DNA of 64,000 bases from Odobenus rosmarus divergens. Lineage: Eukaryota > Chordata > Mammalia > Carnivora > Odobenidae. The position numbers were made by a program, and so were the translations under genes. Numbering within the stretch: position 1 is the first letter of the stretch; every line of letters begins with the position of its first letter. The notes below the pieces were generated by a model. That model searched no databases and was not told the DNA's origin. It was given only the letters and a program-made list of their open reading frames with translations. Location: NCBI RefSeq assembly GCF_000321225.1, contig NW_004451529.1, positions 124,001 to 188,000 of the forward strand. The letters run 5' to 3'. Positions 23,386 through 35,079 of this stretch are shown here, in pieces.

Positions 23386-24270
23386 AATTCTGTTTTTGTT
23401 TTAATTCATCTCAGCATTCTGCTGTAGTCATTTTATCCCAACAGATAGAACTTTAGAGTCTTAATATGGGTGATGTAAATTTAATGTAAATTTTTCATGG
23501 AGGGCCATGGGTAGGTGGTCTCAGGATGACTAAAAAGAACTAGTTGTATATCTAGAGAAAAGGGTAATAAAACTTTCTTATAAAATAATCAGACCTATAG
23601 TCAGTATAATATCACAAGATACAAACTCTAATGACTTTATTTTTAGATGGACTCAGGATCTGGAGGGCGGGGAATGGATGCCAAAGAAGATATTGTGTAA
23701 TATATTCTCAGTACTTAGAGAAAAATGCAGTTGGAAAAAAGGAAGACCCCAAAAATGGGAAAGATCTAGTATTTTGTTTCTTGAGAAATAGGATCCATGA
23801 ATAGAGTGTTGCATTTGTCAGGAAAACTTGTGCATTAGACAGAATTTGCCTTTAATGCCCAGAGATACTTGCTGCTGTCAAAAGGAGCAGAACTTAATCT
23901 TGTCCTATTTGGCTGACGTTCGCAAGTATTTTTGATGAATTGAGCCCAAAATCAGATCCAAAGACATGCTCCCCACAGAGAGTTGGTGATGGATCAAGTG
24001 AACTAAGTGTTATGAGCATGTTGCAAAAAAGAGATGGCAGGCCCATCCCAGGCTCTGCTCTCCTAACCAATGTGTTAGTAGTCTATGTGCTGGCAGTGGG
24101 CACCCGCGCAGCCCATTCCTCCCTGCCTCCCTCATGGATGTCTCCTTGTGCTCCTGCCTCTTAATGGTGCATCTGCAACCCAAGTGCCTTTCCACAGCTT
24201 GCCGTTCCTGCCTATTTCTCCCTCCTGATTCTATACAACTTGCCATCTTTGTTTGAAGGCACCACTGGTT
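23386..24270. other. Intron, no recognised element
   Basis: The open frames 23940-24164 (+) and 24010-24321 (-) overlap antiparallel in a moderately GC stretch. Neither resembles a known protein or has splice support. Confidence 0.45.
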
Positions 24271-24274
24271 AATA

Positions 24275-24525
24275 TCAAATTTGTAACGATAACAGCCACA
24301 ACAATTATATCTTGCTTCCATAGATGCCTGACATATTTATCACTTAATCATTATTTTAACGTCATGAAATACCCTTATTGACCTGATTGTACAGAGTAGA
24401 AAACAGACACAAAATGTGTAAGTCTGTAATAAGGGTCACTTGGCTAATAAGTGACTGAGCCAAAATCTGAATCCAGGCAGCCTGGTTCTAGAGTCTGTGC
24501 TTTACTACCTCTTATACTCACTGTT
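24275..24525 (-). repeat. MIR SINE
   Basis: Antisense MIR: GGTCACTTGGCTAATAAGTGA, ATCTGAATCCAGGCAGCCTG and GTTCTAGAGTCTGTGC. Confidence 0.8.
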
Positions 24526-24694
24526 TTTTTTATTCATCTTATACTATACCACATAGTTTTTGAAGGCAATCAGTATTTATAAGTTGTTAAATAGTGCCAG
24601 TATTTATCAGTCACTTACAGGATTTAAGACTACTCTGACTCAATATGATTACATTAAATTGCATCTATTCATTCTTTTGCTTAAGAAGCATCTA

Positions 24695-25010
24695 GGGTTT
24701 CTTGCGCACCTACTGTGTCCTAGTACCCCACTAGGTATTCTGTTCAGGAATAATCACATCAGACAAGATTCCAGTCCTCCTGGAGCTTACAGGATAATGG
24801 AAGGGACAGATAATACAAAAATAATGTATAATCAAAAATGGCAATAAAGGTTACAAAGGGAAAGAGAAATTTGTTACAAGAGAGACAATTGTAAGAAGCT
24901 AATTTAGACTGGGGAATCAGGGTATCAAGGAAAACTTTTCAGAGGAAGGTAACATTTTAAGCTGAAGCTCTAAAAGCTTAATAGGAGCTAGCCAGATGAA
25001 GAGGAGTAGT
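24695..25010 (-). repeat. LINE-2 3' end
   Basis: The + strand shows GCACCTACTGTGTCCTAGTAC, CAGTCCTCCTGGAGCTTACAG and GGACAGATAATACAAAAATAA, the antisense L2 terminus. Confidence 0.75.
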
Positions 25011-25499
25011 AAAGTATGCCATAGATCTTTTGTTCTGGCAAAATAATGGGCCAGATGTCAGTATAAACCCTTCTGGTACAGAACATCTAAAACTTCTGGA
25101 TAAAATAATTAAAAAATATTTTTAAATGTGTGGCTGAGTGAGTGGGAAAATTTTAGGAACCAGAAATTAATGTGAAAACCTGAATCCTGAGATATTAGCG
25201 AATTCTACACCTATATTTTGTTCTTTAGGCATTTGCCAATCCCTGCTGGACTAGATCTTGGGCTTTAATGGGCCTCATGCAGAAGACAAGTTTCTCTGTC
25301 GATAGGTGAACTGGGGGAAAACCCATTCCTTTCATATACCTCTTCTTCCCAGAGTGAAGCAGTTGGGTTAATTGCCTATCTTGGCCTTGGTGTCTGGATA
25401 AATGGTAGTCGTATATATCAGTACATTCATTTATATGAAAATATATTTCATGGTAAAAACAAAATATATATTATGGTTTAAAAAAATTTTTTTTCCGGG
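25011..25499. other. Intron between two L2 pieces
   Basis: About 490 bp separating L2 halves, so probably a later insertion. It may be an L1-related relic, but I cannot assign it. Confidence 0.35.
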
Positions 25500-26035
25500 A
25501 CAGGGGAAATACTGTGTGGCAAGGCCCCTAGGCAGAAAGGCATTTACCCTTTCCAAGGAACCAAAAGGCTGGTACAGATTGAGCAAAGTAAGGGCTGGCC
25601 AGTGAGGTTGGAGAGGAGACTAGGGACCAGATTCTTGCAGGGCCTCAAAGCCTTTCTTTGGGATTTTGGATTTTATCCTGAGCACAATGCAAATCTTCAG
25701 AAGGATTTTCGGAAGACTATCTGATTTATGTGAGAAAGAACTGATTAAGAAAATGTAAAAGTACTGGAGCTACTCTAAAGGTAGAGGTAGAGATTAAGCT
25801 ACAGCAGGAATCCAGGTGAAAGTGGATTGACTTGGATTAGGGGAAATTGGAAGAAATTAAGGAATCCAAGATATACTTTGAAAGTAAAACCTGCTGATGA
25901 ATTGGATGGGGATTTGGGAGAAAGATATAAAGGGTTATTGCCCAGGATCTGGCTTGAATAATGGGCTGTCCAGAGGTCTTTTTCTAAGATGACAAAGACA
26001 GGAAGAGGTATGGAGGGGAAGATCACATATTTGGT
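25500..26035 (-). repeat. LINE-2, continuation
   Basis: The + strand shows ATTCTTGCAGGGCCTCAAAG, TTGGATTTTATCCTGAGCAC and GCAGGAATCCAGGTGAAAG, the part of L2 expected after the 24695-25010 piece. Confidence 0.7.
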
Positions 26036-26056
26036 TTTAGAAATGTAGAGTTTTGG

Positions 26057-26248
26057 GTGCCTGGGTGGCTCAGTCGTTAGGCATCTGCCTTTGGCTCAGG
26101 TCATGATCCCAGGGTCCTGGGATTGAGCCCCGCATCTGGCTCTCTGCCCCGCGGGAAGCCTGCTTCTCCCTCTCCAACTCCCCCTGCTTCTGTTCCCTCT
26201 CTCTCTGTGTCTCTCTGTGTCAAATAAATAAATAAAATTTAAAAAAAA
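26057..26248 (+). repeat. SINEC full-length
   Basis: GTGCCTGGGTGGCTCAG head and AAATAAATAAATAAAATTT tail. Exact 18-bp TSD AGAAATGTAGAGTTTTGG at 26039-26056 and 26249-26266. Confidence 0.97.
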
Positions 26249-26266
26249 AGAAATGTAGAGTTTTGG

Positions 26267-28559
26267 AAATATTAAGTATGACAAGTAAGAAATCCAAGTA
26301 GAAGCAGTACCACTATTTGATATAATGTAAATGAAGAGACTCTAAAATGTTTTTATGTAGTTGAACTCATATTCGAATAAGCTGGTATGGAATTATAATG
26401 AAAATTTTCCTTTTACAGGCAATTCATTTTATAGTACATTTCATTGGGAGGTAAACTTGTTAAGTAGTAGAATTTCATTGTAACAAATACACCATTTAAA
26501 TTCACATCCTTAGGATGCAAGAGCTGGGTGTATTTGCAGACGAAGTATAATAATCTGGGAAAGACACTGTGGCAGTGATTGGCTAATTGTTCACCAAAGC
26601 TGTTTTCCCTTCTTCCTGCTGATACAGTTTGGTCTACATTTCCCAGCTTCCTCTGCAGTTAGATGTAGCTATGTGACTGTGTCTGGGCAAAGGAAGGAGA
26701 GTAAAAGTGATGTACATTTCTTCCTTTAGCTGTTTAAAGAGAAATCTCCCATGTAGCCTCCATGCTCTCTTTCGACCCCTTGTGCCAACTGAGTATTGGC
26801 ATCCAAAAGGACCATGGAAACTACATGTTGAAGATGATAAAATCTCCAACAGTCAGAGTTCCTAAATGATAACACAGTTCAGAAAGCCCCAACCCTACCC
26901 TCCTGCTACCTGAACTTTGCATGATCAAAAAATGCAAATCACCAGGACTCTGTGATTTAACTATTTCAGCAGCTCACATCACATTACAAGAAGATACTAA
27001 TTTTCTTTCAAGGTGATACCAAGAACCTAATTTCATTCCCATTCATTTCTTTTCTCATTTTTCTTCCATGTATATTTGCTGCCATAAATGACCAGGCAAT
27101 TTGAATAGATTAGGATGTTTGGAGGTTTATAAAGGAGTGAGGGGATTGAAGATGCTTGAGGTGAGAGAGGACTTGAAGGATATAATTGTTTCCTATTCTC
27201 CATATAAGATAACCATCACTCCCCCTGTGTCTGGCCCAGTCATTCATTTCAAAGATTCAGACTCCTGCAAGCTGTTTCTTTCTACCTGCTAATGGCATCC
27301 CCATTGCAAAGCATAATTTGTGAAAACTTTGATCACCATTCCCTTCCTTACCTAGTTTAATATTCACATATAATCAAACTTACACCCTGGGATGCAAACT
27401 AACTATAACATTGAAACTGAATAGAACACCACTGGATATCTTTTCTTTTTTATGGATCTGATAATAGATGACAGAGGATCTCTCATGGTAAACACTTTTG
27501 GGAGAGATGCAAAATGTGTCAGAAGAAGTGCCTATCTCTGATAGGACATGTTGAGATCGGAGCATACCCCTTAGAATCTTTGGCCAATAGATTAGCCAAT
27601 TAGAGATACTCTTACATGGTTTTCTTATTGCTTCTCAGTCTGTTTGCCTTGCTAGACCTTCATGATTCCTTCCCTTGAGAGTAAGTAGAAGGTAAATTCA
27701 CTTGCCTATGCTGAATATCCATTATAATTCCTGATACATTGGAATTGTAAGTGCTTAGAACTTCTTGGTTGAAAACCAAATGATTGCTGAAAGTAGTATG
27801 GTATGTGTCTGTCTGATATGAAAAGTGTTCCTTGTAGTATGCATCTTCTGCATTATTTCTTTTTACCCATATCAGTAATGTGGCTTTAAGATATAGATCA
27901 TTATCTGGCAATTGAAAATATTTTTATGAAAAACGTTGTTATGATAATGTTTGTTGTCTAAGGAATTTATCTAAATTTATATCCCCTTTGGTTGATGAAT
28001 GTATCTTCAGATAGAATGTATCTCTAAACAAAACTATTAGATTATTCTTTTGATTGGTAGAGTTTATAATTTTGCAAGAGTTAGGCAGATAGCAGACACA
28101 CACAGGGACAGATTGGACAGACTTCCCCCCTCTCCCACAGGAGCTTTAAAGGAATACATTCTGGCCCTGTGGACGACTGGCTCCTCTTCAATCCAGTAGC
28201 ATATGGCTAGGCTTGAGCAAACAGATGTCTGTACCTAATCAGGCATTTATTGTCTCAGTTCAGGTGCTAGGCCAGGCTGATATTTACAGCTGTGCTGTGG
28301 TTGAAATTTTAAAGCCATAGCAGTTTATTCTGTGAATCCAGTGCATCTCTAATCTAAACTGTGGCATTGTTGGCTTCTGGAATTATTTTCTTTTCCAATC
28401 TATAAGATGATAGTAAAACTTACTCTCACAGGGATTGTGATAAGCAAAGTGAAATTCAGTTCTAAATTGTCATAAGTGAAATTTAAAAAGCTTTTTGTCT
28501 ATGTGGTCTTAGGTGGCAGAAGTAAAAATATAAGCCCCAATTTCTTCTAGGCACACTAT
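26267..28559. other. Intron, mostly unrecognised
   Basis: About 2.3 kb without a SINE or LINE I can identify. The part at 26560-26850 may be an old LTR or MER-type relic (TTTCCCAGCTTCCTCTGCAG, TGTAGCTATGTGACTGTGTC) but I cannot name it. The frames are short and without homology. Confidence 0.4.
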
Positions 28560-29660
28560 TGCCTAGCTTTAGTAAATGGATGGTTCCTTTATAGAAGTGG
28601 GTATATCAATCACCTTGACCCCTTGGGAAGCTAGCAGTAGGTGCTATTTGATATAACTCTTCCCAAGGAATTTCTAGCTGGCTGGACTAAATTTGCCTTT
28701 GGTGGTATACCATATGGACTTTTATCTTGGTAGTGATTACATTTAAATATACAGGAAAAGCTTGTAATACAATAAAACAAGCATATCTACCTTGGAAGTC
28801 ACAGAGAACCTGGGGCAGAATGCATGATGTTTGGTAATCAGAACTGAGGAAAACTTAACCGCTGTACTAGTCAGGCCAAATTCTAGGAATATCTGTATAC
28901 CCAGAGGCCTTTTTTTTTCCCTAAGGGATCCTACCTATAACACCTTCCTGAGGATATCAACCCAAGGCACAACTCTAGGTGGCCATGTTCTGTATGACCT
29001 TGCCATCTGCATTTGCCCTAAAGCAGTCAGGCTTTGGGGAGTCTGACCCTTTAAATGGCCCAGCACAAGTACTTTATATATCCAACTCATAATGGTGACA
29101 TAGTAGATGGATCAGATGCTCTCTTTTAAGGAAATTTTAAATTTGAGGTAGAGAATTATTTGATAGGAACAGAAGTCCAATACTTAGCCAGAAAAAAAGG
29201 CAGACAAAGATGACATGAGTCATTAGAACCCATGAGTAAGCAAGAGTGATATATAAGTAAGAGCCAAGTCACGAGATTTTCAAAAAGTGTGTGCGTGGGG
29301 CTGCAGAGATTTTACTTCATATCTGCAGGGGAGGAGGATGATCAACAAATTACTGCTGCCAAAGGCCTAAGGAACTATAACCAGATTTTTACACATCTGT
29401 CTAATCCTGGACAACTTGAAATCGCAGCTTGAAATTCTCAACCTGTGTTCCTATACTTCGCATGAGGCCTGGTTAAGCTGCTTTCCATGGATTACCATGA
29501 GGCCTAGCCACATGGCATACCTTGTTCCTTGTTTTCATGTGAAACCTATGATAATGCCCCCTAGATACTCTTCTCACACACACAAAACCACAAATACTTA
29601 TGGGAGATAACTTACGGGAGTCTCTATTCTTTGCAGCCAAAGGATTCTAATTTATACAAC
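28560..29660 (+). repeat. Possible old LTR-retroelement relic
   Basis: The 29100-29660 part ends TCTATTCTTTGCAGCCAAAG then GATTCTAATTTATACAA, like the 3' end of a MaLR/ERV LTR. The preceding frame 28831-29046 has a weak look of retroviral envelope (NLTAVL, CIPRGLFF), in pieces with stops on both sides. Non-functional and low certainty. Confidence 0.3.
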
Positions 29661-29944
29661 TGCCCTGTGAGTTCAACTCTTATTATTTTGGCTGTGCAAC
29701 CGAGGCAAGGACTGACGAACAGTAGCAGTTTTATGTGCGTGTCAAGAGTGTACAGACTTTGAACAGAAAAGGCAATTTACCTCTAATTGTTTAAGAAAGC
29801 TAATGTGATACAGGGAGGACCCAGAGAATGATGGATAATGCTGATGACATTGGACATGACATTTGAGGAGACTACATAGAAATGTTTATTTAGCAAAAAA
29901 GAAGTATAGGAACAATATTTTTTTTTCTTTTCTTTCTGCTAAAT

Positions 29945-30020
29945 TATGAGTTCCTGGGGCATTCATCTCGGTATGTCTCACCAATGCCCAGGATGGGGCT
30001 TTGTACACAGTAGGTAGAAG
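29945..30020 (+). repeat. LINE-2 3' end fragment
   Basis: ATTATGAGTTCCTGGGGCATTC, CAATGCCCAGGATGGGGCTT and ACACAGTAGGTAGAAGGCTA match the sense L2 terminus. Confidence 0.65.
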
Positions 30021-30829
30021 GCTAAATTGATAACATAATGTGGCCCAGCCATTGGTTTGTCTTGTTTAGTATCAGCTTTGAATTGGCTGGTAAAAATATG
30101 CTTTTAGGCAGACTAAACTGTCAACTGAAGAGAGAGACATGAGTCAGAGACAAGAGTGGGATTTCCAGAAGCTTCTGGGGGAGGTAGATATAGACAGTGC
30201 AAAAATAGCCTAGAAACTACATGAGCAAATTTCAGAGATCCAGATAAGAAACTGCCTTCCTCACTCAGGGTACTAAGGACCAGAACATGCCGTCATCAGG
30301 AACACCTACAGCACATAGTAGAGCATGGCCTTTGGCCAGGGAGCAGGGAATGGATAGTGAAGGAGAACTGGCGAAAAACAAATTCTAGATTCTAGAATCT
30401 AGAACATATCCGATGGCATTATCTCCCCCTTCTGTCTCACAAATCATCCAACTGCAGTAGGAGAACAAGAAGAAACATGAGCCCCATCTTTAAAGAAACT
30501 AGGAGACACGCAACCCCAAACCACAGTATGCAATGAGGAACAGACAAATGCAGTTGAAGAAGGATATCCACAGCTACAGATTTCAGACAAACCAGTAATG
30601 CCCAGTGTAGACTAATGGGAGTGGGTGCGTGGGCTGGCAGCAAGAGCTTCCTTGGCCCTGAATAGGCAGAAAGAGGAAGCAGGGTAATGGGCTGAATGGA
30701 GAATCATACAGACAAGGTTGAAAACATGGGCAAAAGCTTACCGGGAAAACACAATAAAGTAGGATTGCATCTTCAATATTAGACATGATTGAATTTGGAG
30801 GAAAAAGCTTTAAATAAGGCAAAGAAGGA
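30021..30829. other. Intron with a perfect palindrome
   Basis: No recognised element except a perfect 22-bp inverted repeat at 30383-30404 made of three overlapping TCTAGA units. The minus frames 30437-30643 and 30583-30837 overlap and show no known domain. Confidence 0.45.
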
Positions 30830-31940
30830 TGATTCATAATAGCAGTATACCACTACCATCTATAAAGCAAAAACTGCAGAAAATATGAAGAGAAATAGTT
30901 ACATGATAGTTGTAGGAAAACATTAATTCACTTCTCTTAGTTCAAGAGATCAGGTAGACAAGAAATGAGAAAAAGAAAACCCCAATAAAAATAATGAATA
31001 AAGGGACTCCTGGGTGGCTCCGTCCTTAAGCGTCTGCCTTCGGCTCAGGTCATGATCCCAGGGTCCTGGGATCGAGCCTCCGTCGGGCTCCCTGCTCCGT
31101 GGGAAGCCTGCTTCTCCCTCTCCCGCTCCTGCTGCTTGTTGTCCTCTTCCACTGTGTCTCTCTCTGTCAAATAAATAAAAAATAAAATCTTTAAAAAAAA
31201 AAGAATTTTTTAATTTATCATTTGAACATTTAAAATTTTTTACTTAAACAACTCTTGGATCACAGAGGAAACCAAAGGTTATGGAAAATCTAGGGAAAAA
31301 AGCACACTAGAAACACTTGATATTGGAACCTATGGGACAGAACTAAAGCAGAATTCAGAAGCACCTCTCTTACTGAAGAAAGAAACAAAATAACCAAATT
31401 AAATATCTAACTCAAAAAGTTAGAAAAATGATCAACAAACCTTAAATAGCAGAAGGTAGGAATAAAGATAAAAATTGATGAACTAGAAAAAGGAAAATTG
31501 ATCAGACTAATAAATAAAAGAGCTGGTTCTTAAAAAACAGATAATTCTTTAGCTAACCTAGTAAAAAGTGGGTAGGGAAGGGAGCAAAAATGAGATATAA
31601 TCCTGGGGAAATGGCCGAAACAGAAAAGAATAAGAGAAGCATAAAATATTTTGCTCAATCCCGTGCAAATTAATTTGAGAACCTGGAAGAAAGGATGATT
31701 TTTCAAGGAAAATAGAAATGATCAATACTAACCACAGATAATTAGAAAATCTAAACTATCACAGAATAAGCACTACCACCACCCACCCCCTCCCCCACCA
31801 ACCCCTCCAGAAAAGCCTGAGACCCAGGTGATTTAACAAGGGACTTCTAGCCATTTTTCAGGAACAGATGATATCAATCTTCCCAAATTATGTGCTTTAG
31901 TAGATACAGATATCTCTGAAAAGAGACACAAACTAGTAAA
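30830..31940 (+). repeat. LINE-1 ORF2 relic
   Basis: Sense L1. At 30900-30990 is an endonuclease-region relic (MIVVGK, then RSGRQ). From 31245 the next ORF2 part begins SWITEETKGYGK and later has KLDELEKGKLIRLINKRAG. Multiple stops. A SINE at 31003-31202 splits it. A C-rich low-complexity tract lies inside at about 31772-31808. Confidence 0.8.
31003..31202 (+). repeat. SINEC inside the L1 relic
   Basis: GGACTCCTGGGTGGCTCCGT head and AAATAAAAAATAAAATCTTT tail. It lies between two L1 ORF2 parts. Confidence 0.94.
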
Positions 31941-32000
31941 CAGTTGTTGTTCCTAGGGAATGGAGCTGGGGCTAAGGGACAGTATTAGAAGCAAGTCTTT

Positions 32001-32193
32001 GGGTGCCTTGGTGGCTCAGTTGTTAAGCATCTGCCTTCGGCTCAGGTCATGATCCCAGGGTCCTGGGATCGAGCCCCGCATCAGGCTCCCTGCACCGCGG
32101 GGAGCCTGCTTCTCCCTCTCCCACTCCCCCTGCTTGTGTTCCCTCTCTTGCTGTGTGTCTCTGTCAAATAAATAAATAAATAATCTTTAAAAA
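32001..32193 (+). repeat. SINEC full-length
   Basis: GGGTGCCTTGGTGGCTCAG head and AAATAAATAAATAAATAATC tail. TSD AGAAGCAAGTCTT just before it and at 32194-32206. Confidence 0.96.
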
Positions 32194-32206
32194 AGAAGCA
32201 AGTCTT

Positions 32207-32387
32207 ATTTTTTACTCTCTATCTTTCAGGTCATCCTATTTTATACCATTCGCATACCTTGCTTATCTAAGTGTAAGGAATTTAGAATATCTTTGTTTCA
32301 CATTTGGACAAGTTCACAAAACCATTTGGCTTTTGTTATTTTATTTTGTTTACTTTTTTTTTTTTTTTGGTAAGCAAAAATGTTTAA
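32207..32387. other. Short intron spacer
   Basis: T-rich intron with a T-run near 32356-32368. Nothing else is seen. Confidence 0.4.
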
Positions 32388-32982
32388 ATGGCCCCCTTAC
32401 AGATGTCCCACCCTAATCCTTGGAACCTGTGAATATGATGAGATCTGACTTCTGTGAATAAGTTATGTTCTATATCACAGTTGACCTTAAAATAGGGAGA
32501 TTATCCTGGATTATCTAAGTGAACCTGACCTAATCATATGAGCCTTAAAAGCGGAGAGCTTCTTTTGGCTGCCGTCAGAAGGGCAGTCGAAGAGCTAGGA
32601 GGTGTGAGAAAGCATTCACCTGCAGTTGTGCCTGTGAAGATGGAGGGGATCACAGGGGAAGGAATGCAGTTGCTTCTGAGGCACTGAGGGCAGCCCGCAG
32701 GTGACAGCTGGAAAGGAAACGGGATTCATTCCTACTACTGCAAGGAACTACCTTCTGCCAACCACCAGAAAGAGCTTGGAAGGGGATTCTTCCCCAGAGC
32801 CTTTGGATTAGAGCCCACCCAGCCTGCCAGGCATCTTGATTTCAGCCTGTGAGACCCGGAGCAGAAGCCAGCAGGGCCTACCTGGACTCCTGACTGCAGA
32901 GGTGTGGGATAATAAATGGGTGTTGCTTTCAGCCATGAAGTTTATGGTAATTTGTTATATAGCAACAGAAAACCAACAGAGG
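32388..32982 (+). repeat. MaLR-type LTR (MLT1-like), sense
   Basis: AAATGGCCCCCTTACAGATG, ACCCTAATCCTTGGAACCTG, GAGATTATCCTGGATTATCT, GATAATAAATGGGTGTTGCT and GGTAATTTGTTATATAGCAA follow the order of a MaLR LTR. It carries the AATAAA-type signal of the LTR but no attached viral gene. Confidence 0.72.
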
Positions 32983-33012
32983 AAAATTTACATTTTAAAA
33001 CCTCCACACAGG

Positions 33013-33119
33013 TGTGGCTGGTTGGCTCAGCTGACAGAGCATGCAACTCTTGACCATGAGGTTGTAAGTTCAAGCCCCACGTTGGGCATGGAGCCTACTT
33101 AAAAATAATAATAATAAAG
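33013..33119 (+). repeat. SINEC short form
   Basis: tRNA-like head TGTGGCTGGTTGGCTCAG, AGAGCATGCAACTCTTGACC, GTTCAAGCCCCACG and GAGCCTACTTAAAAATAATA. TSD AAAACCTCCACACAGGTG and AAAACCTCCATACATGTG on either side. Confidence 0.92.
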
Positions 33120-33139
33120 AAATAAAACCTCCATACATG

Positions 33140-34143
33140 TGGGGCTCTATGGGGACTCAGAGATGAGAGCCATCTTCTCTCTAGTCTGGGTGTGCTGGGA
33201 TGGTGCAAATCAGCCTCGGAGCGCATGGTACTAGTCGGGGCTGCATGTTTCTCATTATGTAAAATATTCTCTGCTGTATTTTCATTATTTTCACCAATTG
33301 TGTAGAAGTCCAATTTTATTATCTTAATGAGGAGAACAAATTTTTATACCTGTCTTTTTTCCTGTTCAAGTTGTAGTATCGAAAATAATTTTTTTTTGGT
33401 ATTTCTGTTTTAAACAATCTTCTGTTTTGAATGATGAAGTTGAGTTATTGTTTCCTTTGGATGCCTTAACAAATTAACTCCTACCTTCCTAAAACTTTTT
33501 AGGTTTCTGTGACCTATTTTAAATGTGTCATCTGAACAGTTTTTGATCATGATAGCACACCTAAATGACACTGTAATTCTTTGACTTTAGTTTTTCTAGT
33601 CTTACTTACTTGGGTTGTTCCAGTTTTGTTCCAATGCCAGTTTTATCCAAGACCAAATAAAGATAGTTTACCCTTAAAGTTGTCAGACACTAGAACTTGT
33701 CTTTCAATTAAGTATTTGAGTTTAGTGGTATGAGAATCAAATATTTAATTTTTATTTAATTGTTGGTACTTTTGTAAACTTTTACCTGGAAATGTTAACT
33801 CTGAGAACTGCAGAAAAGAAGTGTATCAGTTAGATCTTCAGAGGGCATAGGAAGATTCCAGAATGTGGAGAATTGCTTCTATGGTTGCTATCACTTCAAA
33901 TTCCGAATAGAAAAGCACAGAACAGTTGTAAGCAAGTCAGTGTCTGAGACCCAACTATATAGCGTCATCAGGAGGTGCAGTATCACATATGAATCTCTAA
34001 TACTGAGTTCTGATGCATTTTCTTTTTGGTAAGTTATATTGTCCAATTTTCTTTTCCAGGACAATTCCAGAGCCTTTTAAGCCTGTTGAGGTCAGGAAAC
34101 ACTTCTCCCTCTTACGCAAAATACAACTGGACAATGTGTTATA
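33140..34143. other. Intron, no recognised element
   Basis: AT-rich unique-looking intron. No gene, RNA or repeat is supported. Confidence 0.45.
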
Positions 34144-34159
34144 AAAAGATTTATCTAAG

Positions 34160-34351
34160 GGCGCCTGGGTGGCTCGGTCGTTGGGCTTCTGCCTTCGGCT
34201 CAGGTCATGATCCCCGGGTCCTGGGATCGAGCCCCGCATCGGGCTCCCTCCTCCGCGGGAAGCCTGCTTCTCCCTCTCCCTCTGTCCCTGCTTGTGTTTC
34301 CTCTCTCGCTGGCTCTCTCTGTCAAATAAATAAAATCTTAAAAAAAAAAAA
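34160..34351 (+). repeat. SINEC full-length
   Basis: GGCGCCTGGGTGGCTCGG head and AAATAAATAAAATCTT tail. Exact TSD AAAAGATTTATCTAAG at 34144-34159 and 34352-34367. Confidence 0.97.
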
Positions 34352-34367
34352 AAAAGATTTATCTAAG

Positions 34368-34846
34368 ATAGATGTGAAACCCAGAAGGAAAGATTTTAAC
34401 AACTGATGTTGATGACTGCACAGGGTGTGACTAGAACAAAGAGTTTCTATTTTGCTTTGATAATCAAATTTCTTTAAAGAATAAATTGGTCCTCTTTAGC
34501 AGAAATTTGTTCCTTTTCTTTCTGAAATGAAGTTAATTTTTTTTTTTTTAGGAGAGGTTTCCAAAAGGACTAGAACTGTATTACTGCTAATTCTGTTTTG
34601 GATTGAGACATTTACAGCAGCAATAATGACATTAATACTCTGTGCCAAAATATATACAATGGCTTTATCACTGGTGTCTGAATTATGGAAAGGTAATAAC
34701 GTGTATAAGAATGCTGTTTGAAAGAAAAAAGGCATTTTTCTTAGAGTCCAGTAATATTTTTATCTAATGAAATATATCTTCTACTGAGCTTTATCTTCTG
34801 CATACAAAAGTACAGATACTTCTATATCTTTATAGATACTGATTTA
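34368..34846. other. Intron, no recognised element
   Basis: Contains a 64-codon frame (34527-34721) with a hydrophobic stretch but no homology I recognise. Confidence 0.4.
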
Positions 34847-34864
34847 AAAGAAATCTCTGGTGGG

Positions 34865-35063
34865 GGGTGCCTGGGTGGCTCAGTCGTTAGGCATCTGCCT
34901 TCGGCTCAGGTCATGATCCCAGGGTCCTGGGATCGAGCCCCACATCAGGCTCCCTGTTCTGCCGGAAGCCTGCTTTTCCCTCTCCCACTCCCCCTGCTTG
35001 TGTTCCCTCTCTCGATGCGTCTCTCTGTCAAATAAATAAATAAAAATCTTTAATTAAAAAAAA
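34865..35063 (+). repeat. SINEC full-length
   Basis: GGGTGCCTGGGTGGCTCAG head and AAATAAATAAATAAAAATC tail. TSD AAGAAATCTCTGGTGGG precedes it and recurs at about 35063-35079. Confidence 0.96.
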
Positions 35064-35079
35064 AGAAATCTCTGGTGGG

